Shown here: positions 28,383-37,671 of the stretch, piece by piece
How the letters are laid out: each line of letters begins with the position of its first letter
Position numbering within the stretch: position 1 is the first letter of the stretch
The notes under the pieces: model-generated
The model's input: the letters and a program-made list of their open reading frames with translations, nothing else
Databases searched by the model: none
What the model was told of the DNA's origin: nothing
Made by a program: the position numbers and the translations under genes
From: Deltaproteobacteria bacterium
GTDB taxonomy: Bacteria; Myxococcota; Kuafuiibacteriia; Kuafuiibacteriales; Kuafuiibacteriaceae
Direction of reading: 5' to 3'
Assembly (NCBI GenBank): GCA_016713425.1
Contig: JADJPE010000005.1
Location: forward strand, 3,100,001-3,164,000
DNA length: 64,000 nucleotides

Positions 28383-28488
28383 ATCGGTATCTCCGAGGCT
28401 AGACCGGGAAAAAGGCCCGCGTCGAGTTCGCTCGTGCAGGATTTGGGCGACGTCGGATGGTCGTATCGAGGTGAACGACGGTCAGGCG

Positions 28489-28514
28489 GTCAGTCAGTCA
28501 GTCAGTCAGTCAGT
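28489..28514. repeat. GTCA tetranucleotide tract
   Basis: Six and a half GTCA units; the stop codon of the upstream minus-strand gene is the first TGA of the tract. Confidence 0.9.
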
Positions 28515-29553
28515 CCCATTCTGGATAACCGAAGATGGGATTCGGGAGGCCGCGCGCTCTCGCGATGCGATTCAGCACCTCTCGTTCCTCGGGCGCGAGC
28601 TGAGCCAAGGCGGCGCGAAACGCCTCGCGTGGCGCCTCAGCGGCCATCGAGGAGCCCCGTCGATCGGCATAAGGCCCGTTGCCGCCGGAGTTGATCGCGA
28701 CGACCCACGCATGGACCATCTGCAGAACCGCCTCAACGGCCGGTGGCGGACGCAAGGTGGGTTCGGGCAGGCTCTCCGCCCGCGGCGCGCCCGGCACCGG
28801 CACGGTTGGGTCGATCAGCCATCCGCCCGCAGACGGATCGAACACAAGTTCCAGCGAGACCCCCTCGTTGGTGACGGCACTGGCCGCGTATTCCGGCCTG
28901 TCGGGCCGCCTCGACGGCACCGGGTTGACCGCCATGATACGGACGTCGCGAGACGCCCCGTCGGGCAATGCAACGACAATCCAACGCCCGATATCCCCCG
29001 AGGGGTCAGCGCCCACGGCTTCCTGCCCCGGATGGGCGACCTTCCCACGTACCGAAGCCGGTTCTTCGTGGGGCGCAGAGATCCCCAGCCAGCGCAGGTA
29101 GCGTAGAGCCTCCGCGACGTCGTAGCTGCCCAAGTGAACACCACAATCAGACGCGAGATGGAAGGCCAGGACCACGTTTCCCTGTGCACGTCCGTCTCCA
29201 AGTCCCGTGTGAATCCGAACGCCGGTCAGCCGGGCGGCGGTCGCCGCGCGAACCAACGCATCGCGGTCCTGATACCTGACGCCACGGCGCAAATGATTCA
29301 ACAGCGGACCGGCATGTCGACAGCCCGGCCCGATTTCCTGCGTGGTCGGGCTCGAGCCGGGCGACCCCGGCGGAGGCGACGTCAAATCCACCGCTGCGGC
29401 CGCCGGACCACTCAGAACAGCCGGACCACTCAGAACCACAGCCGTACCCAAGAAGGCTCCGGCAGAGGCTCCGTGCAAGGCCCTCGCCGCCGACCGCAGA
29501 CCCCTCAACGAGTGCGCGGGAGGCCAGAGACAGGTCGCTCGGATGGAGCCCAC
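28510..29553 (-). CDS. Exported protein of unknown function
   Basis: 347 residues. A signal sequence precedes about residue 55 (AGAFLGTAVVLSGPAVLSGP, AAAAVD); the VLSGPA unit is tandemly duplicated. Then comes a Pro-rich linker and two compact blocks: CRHAGPLLNHLRRGVRY...GVHLGSYDVAEALRYLRWLG and RWIVVALPDGASRDVRIMAV...LVFDPSAGGWLIDPTVPVP. The C-terminal helical end is LAQLAPEEREVLNRIARARG. I recognise no family. It lies upstream of the DKNYY gene on the same strand with 127 bp between. Confidence 0.6.
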   Translation of the reverse strand: MGSIRATCLWPPAHSLRGLRSAARALHGASAGAFLGTAVVLSGPAVLSGPAAAAVDLTSPPPGSPGSSPTTQEIGPGCRHAGPLLNHLRRGVRYQDRDALVRAATAARLTGVRIHTGLGDGRAQGNVVLAFHLASDCGVHLGSYDVAEALRYLRWLGISAPHEEPASVRGKVAHPGQEAVGADPSGDIGRWIVVALPDGASRDVRIMAVNPVPSRRPDRPEYAASAVTNEGVSLELVFDPSAGGWLIDPTVPVPGAPRAESLPEPTLRPPPAVEAVLQMVHAWVVAINSGGNGPYADRRGSSMAAEAPREAFRAALAQLAPEEREVLNRIARARGLPNPIFGYPEWD

Positions 29554-29845
29554 GATTGAGTTATCGATTGGAGTCCAGGATCGTTGCGTGGACTACGAGT
29601 ACCCATGGCGCGACGGGCGATCGGGATGTGTTCGAGCACATCCGCTCCGGGCTGAACTTCTGACGCTTCGCTGACGCTTCTCATCCGCACCTTTCTGGGG
29701 TGCAGCGCTCCGAGAGCGCGACACTCGCTCAGTCGAAGGCGACAATCCAATTCAGGTAGGCGTGGTCCCGGGGACGATTTGGCCCAAGCCGTTCCCCTGA
29801 GCGACGAACGGGAGAGAGCGGGCCCAGTGGTTGATGGTCTCGCAT
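29554..29845. other. Non-coding or decayed DNA
   Basis: A short minus frame ends with HAYLNWIVAFD at about 29736, which could be a C-terminal remnant, but it has no supported start. Otherwise I see nothing assignable. Confidence 0.35.
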
Positions 29846-30766
29846 TCAAGTACGCTTCCGATGCTTGCGCTCCGGTGGGCTCAGGGAGACGCGACCATCC
29901 GTGAGCGTCGCTTGCGACAAGCGACCTTGGGCTGTCGCAGCCTTCTCCTCTGCGATCAGCGAGACCCGTCCGACCGAGGGTTGAGTTTCGACCAGTGCAA
30001 TCTGCACGTCGGACTCAGCGCTCAAGAGTTCGGAATGAAGACTCGAGATTCGGCCTTGACCAGACGGAGTTCTATGCACCCAACGTTCACGGAGGACGGA
30101 GACAAGCTTCTCAGCCTTCCTTGGGCCGACACTCGCCGGCAGTTTCAAGCGATGCGTCTGCCGAACCACATCGCCCAAGACCCAAGTGAGCGAACCAACC
30201 ACGATGGCGTGGTTGGGATCGTAGGCGACAGACGTGACGCTATCGACAAGGCCTTGGGTCTCGAGAACGAAGGTGGTGCCGCTCAAGAAGGCGAGAGACC
30301 CATCGTCTTGCTGAAAACCTGCGCCGGACTTCCAGTCCAGGTGCTTGAGGAGCTCGAGCCTGTTCCGGATCCGGCAGGACTCAATGAAGATCCCAATCGG
30401 TCCCATCAGGAGGACCATCGGGACAGAGATCGCAAGAGACTTCAGGGCCGCCGATGTTCGAAATCCGTCCCCTGGCCAAAAGACCCCAACGAGGCCCGCG
30501 ATGGCGACACCAACGCCCACCGCGAAGTACGCCACGATTCTGGTCGCCCAGAGAACTCGCAGGCGATGCAATACGGAAAGCCGCGCCGCAACGACCTCGT
30601 CGGGAAGCGACATCGTGCTGAACAACCGACGCTCGCGCGCATTCTGCGCCCCGCTGAGCTCGAAGATGCTCCTCCGCACCTCGGATCGACGGGCCAACGC
30701 ATTCGGAAGGCCCGACATTCGCTCCGAACCCGTGGCGTCGTCTTGCGGCACAAGCTCAGAAGACAC
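29846..30766 (-). CDS. Two-helix membrane protein of unknown function
   Basis: 306 residues. An N-terminal cytosolic part (~1-70, RRSEVRRSIFELSGAQNARE) is followed by two membrane helices (about 73-97, IVAYFAVGVGVAIAGLVGVF; and 105-127, LAISVPMVLLMGPIGIFI). A soluble domain follows with HLDWKSGAGFQQDDGSLAFL and VAYDPNHAIVVGSLTWVLGD, then a polar tail ending PPERKHRKRT. The C-terminal half is open and undisturbed. No family recognised. Confidence 0.6.
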   Translation of the reverse strand: MSSELVPQDDATGSERMSGLPNALARRSEVRRSIFELSGAQNARERRLFSTMSLPDEVVAARLSVLHRLRVLWATRIVAYFAVGVGVAIAGLVGVFWPGDGFRTSAALKSLAISVPMVLLMGPIGIFIESCRIRNRLELLKHLDWKSGAGFQQDDGSLAFLSGTTFVLETQGLVDSVTSVAYDPNHAIVVGSLTWVLGDVVRQTHRLKLPASVGPRKAEKLVSVLRERWVHRTPSGQGRISSLHSELLSAESDVQIALVETQPSVGRVSLIAEEKAATAQGRLSQATLTDGRVSLSPPERKHRKRT

Positions 30767-30943
30767 GGATGGATGTTACCCATTTCTGAATCGGTCCCAC
30801 CCGAAAAGTCGGAGCACGAAAGCCTCGTTCCGTTCACCGGGAGGTGCTTGAGGTCCCGGTCCTCGAACTTCAGGCGGACTGCCCAGCGAGCTCATAGGTG
30901 GACGTAGGTCGATCGGGCGAGATGCGCCCTACCGGACGCCTCC

Positions 30944-31029
30944 CATGCACACGCAGCCGATGATGTCGGCGCTGTCCCTTCGCACCGAAGCCGTCTGGCA
31001 GCGGGCGATCGATGAAGCGCGCGGGGCGT
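30944..31029 (+). repeat. 86-bp host-gene segment duplicated from 40526-40611
   Basis: Base-for-base identical to 40526-40611, which is part of an intact gene start there, and directly adjacent to the IS91 left end at both loci. Here it is detached from the gene's first codons, so this looks like host DNA carried along with the element. Confidence 0.85.
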
Positions 31030-31494
31030 ACCGGTGCCGAGCACTTCCGCAACCCGGACGATGACCTACGCGGCGGCATCGAGCTCGTTGGGGACGAAAC
31101 CACGCTTGCGAGTCGCAGCCAACGTGGGCATGAGCTTGTCCGTCAGCGCAGCGAGGAAGTCCGAAATTCGACGAAGACACGAACAAACGAGCGCCATTGC
31201 CGAGGCCTTCCGTGACGGCATGAAACGAGCTCATGGCGCGTTGTGTGCGCGCAAGCGGTTTCCGAATACAAACCACGAAAACCGGAGTCGGGAATCCTGC
31301 ATTGCCTCGTCTCGACCCACTTTGACGAGTTTGTCGAAAGTTTTGAGGACCCAGATTCCCCCGAGTCCGGGTTGCCGACATTTGTCCGCAAAGAGTTTGA
31401 ACGATTCCTCGACTGCGGGATCTTGGAACGCGGGTTCGTCCTTCTTTTCTGCGACCGATGCCAGCGTGAGCATGCTGTGGCCTTTTCGTGCAAG

Positions 31495-32987
31495 TTCGCC
31501 ATGTCCGGACGGACACCCCGTGGCATGAAACTGGTAGGATGCGCCGCGTTGGTGGTGGCACAGAGATCGGCGTTTCCTTGGTGCTTCAGCCCGTGTGCAA
31601 GTTGGATCCGGAGCTCTACGAGCACCCCGTACTGCGCCATGGAGTCCGCCTATGCGGCTTCGGGAGCGCGCGTTCTAGATTTCGATCACGAGAGCTCCAC
31701 GCCATCACCGACAGGAGTGTGTGGTGGAAGTTCTTCATGCCCGTTGCGCGGGGCTCGACGTTCACAAGGACACGGTCGTGGCCTGCATTCGAATCGCATC
31801 CAAAGGAACAGCGACGCAAGATGTGCGAACTTTCCAGACGACGACTTCGCAGTTGTTGGCGTTGTCTGACTGGCTGAGCGAACAAGAGGTGACACATGTC
31901 GCGATGGAGGCGACGGGCGTCTACTGGAAGCCGGTTTGGCACATCCTCGAGGAGTCGTTCGAGCTCGTCCTCGCGAACGCCGCCCATATCAAGAACGTTC
32001 CCGGGCGCAAGACCGACGTGAACGACGCGATGTGGATCTCGGATTTGCTCGCACATGGTCTGATCCGAGGCAGCTTCGTTCCGGAGGCATCCATCCATGA
32101 GCTACGCGCGCTCACGCGAACGCGCAAGCAGCTCGTCCGTGAGAAAGCCCAGCACATGCAGCGGATTCAGAAGACGCTCGAGGATGCGAACATCAAGCTC
32201 GCATCGGTGATCACGGACATTCTCGGAATGACGGGACGCGGGATCCTCGAAGCTCTCATCCGCGGCGAGACCGATCCTGAGAAGCTGGTCGACCGCAGGC
32301 GTGGTCGTCTCAAGGCCACGCGAGCTGAGCTCGTCGAAGCCCTGCGCGGTCGCGTCACTCGGAATCATCGCTTTCTTCTCGAGCTTCACTTGAACCAGAT
32401 CGACGCCCTCGACAAGTCGATCGAGAGCGTGGAGAAGGAGGTCGGCGAGCTGCTGGAGCCCTTTCGAGCTGCCGCCGAGCTCCTGAAGACGATCCCAGGC
32501 GTCAGCGATACCGTCGCCGATGTGATCATCGCGGAGATCGGGGTCGACATGTTGCGCTTTCCAACTGCAGGGCATCTCGTTTCCTGGGCAGGTCTCTGCC
32601 CTGGCAATGATGAGAGCGCCGGCAAACGTCGCTCCACTCGCGTTCGAAAAGGATCTCCGTGGCTCAAGACAACGTTGGTCCAAGCGGCATGGGCGGGATC
32701 CCGTACGCGCGGAACGTACCTGCGTACACAGTTCCTGCGCCTCAAGACTCGCCGCGGTCCTAAGAAGGCCATCATGGCGGTCGCCGCATCGATGCTGACC
32801 GCCATCTATTACATGCTCCGAGACTCCGTCCCCTACCGCGATCTTGGCCCCGACTACTTCGACCGCATGGACACGACCAAGGTGACCACCCGCCTGGTTC
32901 GCAGGCTCGAGAGCCTCGGGTTCCATGTCGAGCTCAAGGAGGCATCCTAAGCGAAAACGATCGTCATCAGCCGTGGTTTCGTTCTAG
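31495..32987 (+). mobile_element. IS110-family insertion sequence, complete (second copy)
   Basis: The same 1493-bp element as 4154-5646, at exactly the same position within IS91. The transposase gene is 31721-32950, and the 226-bp left end could encode a bridge RNA. Confidence 0.93.
31721..32950 (+). CDS. IS110-family transposase (second copy)
   Basis: Identical in translation to the protein at 4380-5609 (409 residues), with all DEDD and Ser motifs retained. Perfect identity indicates recent duplication or gene conversion. Confidence 0.95.
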   Translation: MVEVLHARCAGLDVHKDTVVACIRIASKGTATQDVRTFQTTTSQLLALSDWLSEQEVTHVAMEATGVYWKPVWHILEESFELVLANAAHIKNVPGRKTDVNDAMWISDLLAHGLIRGSFVPEASIHELRALTRTRKQLVREKAQHMQRIQKTLEDANIKLASVITDILGMTGRGILEALIRGETDPEKLVDRRRGRLKATRAELVEALRGRVTRNHRFLLELHLNQIDALDKSIESVEKEVGELLEPFRAAAELLKTIPGVSDTVADVIIAEIGVDMLRFPTAGHLVSWAGLCPGNDESAGKRRSTRVRKGSPWLKTTLVQAAWAGSRTRGTYLRTQFLRLKTRRGPKKAIMAVAASMLTAIYYMLRDSVPYRDLGPDYFDRMDTTKVTTRLVRRLESLGFHVELKEAS

Positions 32988-34400
32988 GGGCGGGCGATTT
33001 GTCCGAGCTGCGGTGCACGACGGATGCAGGAGACGGCGGCCCATCTCGTCGATGACGTGCTGCCCGATGTCGCGCTGCGGCAATACGTGCTGAGCCCGCC
33101 GTTCGAACTGCGCGGTCTTCTCGCGTGCAAACGAGAAGTCTTGGCGAAGATGGTGAACTTTTTCGTTCGGGCGATCTTTGAGCAACTGACCGACTGGGCT
33201 CGATGTCAGGGTCTCACAGGACCGAAATGCGGCGCAGTCACCTTCATTCAGCGATTCACGAAGACCCTGAACATCTCACCCCATCTTCATGTGCTCGTTC
33301 TCGACGGAGTCTTTGCGAACGAAGAAGAGGGTCCCCGTTTCGTCGAATGCCCAGCCCCAACGAATCGAGACCTTCTTTCGTTGCCCCAAAGGGTCTTCAA
33401 GAAGATGGAGAAATTTCTCGCGAAGAGCGGATATCTCCGAAGCGAGTCGGACGCTCTTGAGGAAGCATCGCTGACACCCGTGGAGCGCTGGTATGTGCGG
33501 GGCCTCGCGGAGCCATCGATGCTGTCGCCAAGTCGCATCGTGGACGTCAAGTCCACGGCGATCGAGTGTGGTGGATTCAGTGTTCATGCTCAGGTTCGTG
33601 TTGCCCAAGGCGATCGACGAGGACGAGAAAGGCTCTGCCTATATGCGGCCCGTCCGCCTTTCGCCGAAGGTCAACTTCGCATGACCGATGATGGCCGAGT
33701 TCGGCTGACGCTTCGTCGTCCAGCGAAGAACGGCCAGGGTGCGATCGTTCTATCACCGGTTCAGTTTCTGAGGCGCCTCGCGTGGCTCGTTCCTCCCCCG
33801 GCGCAGCATCAGGTTCGCTATGCGGGAGTTCTGGCCTCGGCCTCGAAAGTGCGGCGCGCGATTGTTCCAAGGCCCGCACCAGTTCTTCAGCTCGCCTTCC
33901 CGATCGAGAACATGAGGCCTCGGGTTCAGAAACATCGCATGTCGTGGGCCAAACTGTTGGCCCGCGTCTATTCGATTGATGGAGAGCGCTGCTTGAGCTG
34001 TGGCGGCCCACTTAGGCCGATCGGTGCGGTGACTGAATCGAGTCACGTCGCGCAGACTCTCGGTCGGATGCGACGGCAGCGATGCGCTCGAGATCCCCTC
34101 AGCTCGCCCTCGATCTCTGATCGACTCTACAAACCAACCCAAGGTCCCACGCTCCGGGCCTCGGCGCTTCTTGTCCGCGCGGTCGCACTGCTCGTCCGCT
34201 GGGGGAGAGGTACGTCTGAACGCTGCGCGCAGGCTACGGAACTCAACGGCAGTCCCGTCTTGTGGCGTTCCAAACCGGCCAGACTGCGCGCAACATGTGA
34301 CTCGTCGCACACCTGCGTCGGTTCTCCGACTGCTCCGGGCATGGTATCGACGACGCATAGTGAGTCGAAGCCGATTGATTGCCCTATCGGCCTATCGGCC

Positions 34401-34678
34401 TCGGGGCCCTCATGAGCCCAGAGATCGTGTTCGATTCCTCAAACTGCAGTGCATCCGGCGCGCCGTCCCCAGAAGCGAGACGCCTGGACGTGCGTTTGTT
34501 GAGTGAGATCTATCGGCGACCCGTCTGGGGTTGTTCTCTGATCTTCCATGGCATCGGACGTTGATCGCATGACGGCGGGCAGCTCCACCCAATCCGCGAC
34601 CGAGGGACGTCGAGTCTCAAGCTTCACGGCGCCTCATCTCGGGGCCGGAAGTGCCGGGATCGAGGGCGGTGGCCTCGC
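34401..34678. other. Unassigned DNA right of the IS91 terminus
   Basis: No start-to-stop frame looks coding. A plus-strand stretch near 34500 (LLSEIYRRPVWGCSLIFHG) could be a remnant, but without support. Confidence 0.35.
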
Positions 34679-35296
34679 TCATTCAGAACTCCGGCAGAGC
34701 GCATAGGCGAAGGACTGCGCCGCGCCCCAGGGCGTGGTGTGCTCTTCGTCAGCCTGTTCGACAAGTTCGAAGCCGGCCCCGAGTGCGGCTGCGATGTCGC
34801 TCGATGCGTACCGGGTCACGGGCAGCCCGCTGCAGCGCTCGGGGCCGCTCGGGCCGAAGGTGGCAATGATCACGAAGCCGCCCCGGCGGACGGACCGACG
34901 CAGCGCCTCGATGTACGTGTCGCGGAGGGCCGGTTCGGTGAGGAAGTGGAACACGGCGCGGTCGTGCCAGAGATCCACGCTGTCCTCGTCGAAGAGCGCT
35001 GTCGTGGCGTCTCCGACGACCCACTGGACCGAGCGCGCGGCGTCGCCGAGGCGAGCGCGGGTGTGGGCGAGCGCTTCGGCCGCGATGTCGGCCACGGAGA
35101 TGCGCTGGAAGCCTCGGGCCAGGAGGTCGTCCACGAGCGTCGAGGCGCCGCCGCCGACGTCGACCACATGGGCGCAGGGGTCGAGCCCACAGCGATCGAT
35201 CCAGGCGAGGGACTGCTCGAGGCGAGGGCGGTACCAGCTGACCGAGTCCGGAGACCTGCTCCGATAGACCTCGTCCCAGTGTTCGCGCGTGCTCAT
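34679..35296 (-). CDS. Class I SAM-dependent methyltransferase
   Basis: 205 residues from ATG 35296. It begins MSTREHWDEVYRSRSPDSVS. Motif I is VVDVGGGASTLVDDLLARGF, with the acidic residue of motif II in ISVADIAAEAL. QWVVGDATTALF and VDLWHDRAVFHFL follow, the latter typical of thiopurine/tellurite-type small methyltransferases, then GGFVIIATFGPSGPERCSGL. It is cytosolic and the substrate is unknown. Its ATG overlaps the stop of an upstream PLP-enzyme remnant (ATGA), implying past translational coupling. It seems intact. Confidence 0.88.
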   Translation of the reverse strand: MSTREHWDEVYRSRSPDSVSWYRPRLEQSLAWIDRCGLDPCAHVVDVGGGASTLVDDLLARGFQRISVADIAAEALAHTRARLGDAARSVQWVVGDATTALFDEDSVDLWHDRAVFHFLTEPALRDTYIEALRRSVRRGGFVIIATFGPSGPERCSGLPVTRYASSDIAAALGAGFELVEQADEEHTTPWGAAQSFAYALCRSSE

Positions 35297-35550
35297 GCAT
35301 CCTCCCAGCGCTGCATCCACGGCTTCGCCCGGGAGCGATCCCAGCTGTCGCACATCACCGTGACGACCGGACCGCGCAGCTCGCCGCGGGCCACGCGCCG
35401 CGCCGCGACCAGGTTCACGCCAGCCGAGCCGCCGACGTAGAGCGAACAGACGAATCGACGAACTGCTCCACCACCAGTGGCAGGCAGCACTCGACCAGTT
35501 CGTTCGCCGAGTAGCGCACCACAGCTGAAAGCCGTCCCGTTCACGTTCAC
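35293..35550 (-). pseudogene. PLP-dependent cysteine synthase/CBS-like, C-terminal fragment
   Basis: The minus frame ends LYVGGSAGVNLVAARRVA, then GPVVTVMCDSWDRSRAKPW. This matches the C-terminal VGGSSGxN...VxxxxDxGxRY end of cysteine synthase and cystathionine beta-synthase family enzymes. Upstream of about 35460 the frame no longer resembles the family, and the PLP lysine region is absent. The stop overlaps the methyltransferase start. Confidence 0.65.
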
Positions 35551-35827
35551 TGCGAGCGATCATAGCCGAACGGATCCGAAACGCCCAGGTGCCCTCGATG
35601 GAACAGCTACAATGCAGCGACTTAAGTACTGTCCGAGCGACAGCGGGTCCGGGCGCACGCGGATTTCATGTACACGGCCGAGTACAAAACCCGAATCGAA
35701 GACATCGATCTCGTCAAGGTCATCCACTGACAACGTACCGACCTCACCCACACTCCCGACAGATCGCGATACTCGCCCAGATTGGCGGTGCAAGGCGACC
35801 CGCCGCCTCGGCCGCGTTGATCGCAAG
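35551..35827. other. Unassigned DNA, possible minus-strand coding remnant
   Basis: The minus frame VGTLSVDDLDEIDVFDSGFV, then GRVHEIRVRPDPLSLGQYL has coding-like composition but no supported start. Nothing else is recognised. Confidence 0.3.
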
Positions 35828-36265
35828 CTACCAAATCCGCGATAGGCGGGCGTCCAGAATGGATATTGGCGGCAGCGTCCCAGAGAGCTCGAGCCATGCG
35901 CCGCGTCCCGCGGTCAGTGACGCCCAAATGGGGAGACCGCCCTCGTACACGACGAGGTTGCCATCGGACTGGAAGGCAGCCAGGCACCCCGACTCGCACG
36001 ATCGACCGCCCGTCCCAGCGTCCCAGATCGGCCCCTCCGGCGCGTAGACGACGAGGTTTCCGTCGTACTGCATGACGAGGATTCGGCTTCCGAAGGCGAC
36101 GTATTGGCCCGCTTTGAGCAGGAGGTCGGGAAATCTCCGACTGCTCGCCCAAACGATCGAGCCTCCATTGTTCAGCAGCCGAACGAGCGGACCCGAGCGC
36201 GCAAGTTGAAGCCCCGTGGCCGCCCCTGCGCCGCTGGTGGTCATCGTGGCCCACACCGGGTTCAT
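35828..36265 (-). pseudogene. Bulb-type (mannose-binding) lectin domain protein, N-terminus lost
   Basis: About 145 residues. Two beta-prism lectin repeats are visible with the QxDxNxVxY sugar-binding signature: VMQYDGNLVVYAPEGPIWDA and AAFQSDGNLVVYEGGLPIWA. An earlier, more diverged repeat (LLNNGGSIVWASS) precedes them. The frame is cut at 36265 by an IS66 end fragment, so no start or signal peptide remains. Homologues are usually secreted or fused to peptidases. Confidence 0.75.
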
Positions 36266-36334
36266 GGACCGGAATCATCGTCCGTCTCCCGATCGGGGGT
36301 CCCGACCTTTCTCGGCGCCTGACCGGACGCTCAC
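36266..36334 (-). mobile_element. IS66 left-end fragment
   Basis: Sixty-nine bp matching the IS66 left terminus in reverse (ending GACCGGACGCTCAC on plus). It matches 26230-26298 closely and lacks any IS66 gene. Confidence 0.85.
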
Positions 36335-36467
36335 GAGAAGCTCGGCTTTCGGCTCTTGGGAGAACAGCGCGACCATTTCTTTCGCTTCGACCAGTGGTGG
36401 CAGCCGACCCACCCGAACCAAGCCTACGCCGCCGCCGACGACAACGAGAAGAGACCGACGTGAAGAC
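36335..36467 (+). pseudogene. C-terminal fragment of an unknown cytosolic protein
   Basis: The plus frame EKLGFRLLGEQRDHFFRFDQ then WWQPTHPNQAYAAADDNEKR ends at a TGA that overlaps a GTG beginning a second frame (VKTPPKKASKPSAKVGLG), itself cut by the IS91 left end at 36530. The first resembles the end of a small acetyltransferase, but this is weak. Two coupled genes are thus broken here. Confidence 0.4.
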
Positions 36468-36529
36468 GCCGCCGAAGAAAGCCTCCAAGCCGAGCGCCAA
36501 GGTCGGCCTCGGTGCAAGGAGTTTGGGTC

Positions 36530-37593
36530 ACCGGTGCCGACCGCTTCCGCAACCCGGACGAGGACCTACGCGGCGGCATCGACCTCGTTGGGGACGAAAC
36601 CACGCTTGCGAGTCGCAGCCAACGTGGGCATGAGCTTGTCCGTCAGCGCAGCGAGGAAGTCCGAAATTCGAAGATCAACTTCGCATGACCGATGATGGCC
36701 GAGTTCGGCTGACGCTTCGTCGTCCAGCGAAGAACGGCCAGGGTGCGGTCGTTCTATCACCGGTTCAGTTTCTGAGACGCCTCGCGTGGCTCGTTCCTCC
36801 CCCGGCGCAGCATCAAGTTCGCTACGCGGGCGTTCTGGCCTCGGCCTCGAAAGTGCGGCGCGCGATTGTCCCAAGGCCCGCACCGGTTCTTCAGCTCGCC
36901 TTCCCGATCGAGAACATGAGGCCTCGGGTTCAGAAGCGTCGCATGTCGTGGGCCAAACTGTTGGCCCGCGTCTATTCGATTGATGGAGAGCGCTGCTTGA
37001 GCTGTGGCGGCCCACTTAGGCCGATCGGTGCGGTGACTGAATCGAGTCACGTCGCGCAGACTCTCGGTCGGATGCGACGCCAGCGATGCGCTCGAGATCC
37101 CCCTCAGCTCGCCCTCGATCTCTGATCGACTCCACAAACCAACCCAAGGTCCCAAGCTCCGGGGCTCGGCGCTTCTTGTCCGCGCGGTCGCACGGCTCGT
37201 CTGCCGGGGGAGAGGTACGTCTGAACGCTGCCCGCAGGCTACAGAACTCAACGGTAGTCCCGTCTTGTGCCGTTCCAAGCCGGCCAGACTGCGCGCAATA
37301 TGTGACGCGCCGCACACCTGCGTCGGTTCTCCGACTGCTCCGGGCATGGTCGAAGCCGATTGATTGCCCTATCGGCCTCGTCTGCTGAGGGCTGAGGGAG
37401 AGGTACGTCTGAACGCTGCGCGCAGGCTGCGGAACTCAACGGCAGTCCCGTCTTGTGCCGTTCCAAACCGGTCAGACTGCGCGCAAGACGTGACTCGTCG
37501 CACACCTGCGTCGGTTCTCCGACTGCTCCGGGCATGGTATCGACGACGCATGGTGAGTCGAAGCCGATTGATTGCCCTATCGGCCTATCGGCC
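36530..37593 (+). mobile_element. IS91-family element with internal deletion and doubled right end
   Basis: The left end (36530-36668) is fused directly to the last third of the element (36669 onward, MTDDGRVRLTLRRPAKN). The right terminus ends at 37377. A second right-end segment of about 190 bp (37394-37585) follows, with the final TATCGGCC duplicated to 37593. The HUH domain is gone. The transposase end LALDL is intact here. Confidence 0.88.
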
Positions 37594-37659
37594 TTCACCC
37601 CCCACGTACTCGGCTTGGCTGAACCTCGTGGAGCGCTTCTTCGCCCTGCTCTCCGCATG
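37594..37659 (+). mobile_element. IS630-family transposase fragment
   Basis: The frame PPTYSAWLNLVERFFALLSA matches the conserved C-terminal block of IS630 transposases (P-x-Y-S-x-W-L-N-x-V-E-R), which contains the last catalytic Glu. Only about 22 residues remain. Confidence 0.7.
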
Positions 37660-37671
37660 GACTCATTGCAC

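Larger units (their letters stand above)
31243..34115 (+). pseudogene. IS91 transposase (HUH/Y), split by IS110
   Basis: The complete transposase is reconstructed from 31243-31494 and 32988 onward, about 460 residues. It starts MCAQAVSEYKPRKPE from a GTG. The N-terminal zinc finger (CDRCQREHAVAFSCK joined to CPSCGARRM) is where IS110 sits. It also has the HUH motif in SPHLHVLVLDGVF, the tyrosine region ERLCLYAARPPFA, and the C-terminal CLSCGGPLRPIG. In the copies at 37.1, 42.1 and 56.2 kb the gene ends LALDL or LTLDL; here one C fewer near 34098 makes the frame read through toward the terminus. Non-functional as it stands. Confidence 0.9.
31030..34392 (+). mobile_element. IS91-family element, full length, interrupted by IS110
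   Basis: The fullest copy: left end ACCGGTGCCGA (31030), right end 34377-34392. Without IS110 it is about 1.87 kb. The last eight bases TATCGGCC are repeated once more (34393-34400). Near-identical to 4012-7051, but with the C-tract after WLVPP at full length. Confidence 0.93.

Noticed and set aside
28489..28514. GTCA tract as a phase-variation switch
   Set aside because: The stop codon of the overlapping minus gene is the first unit encountered, so tract length cannot change the protein.
37394..37593. Separate small mobile element between 37394 and 37593
   Set aside because: The sequence is just a second copy of the IS91 right-end segment; no independent termini or gene.
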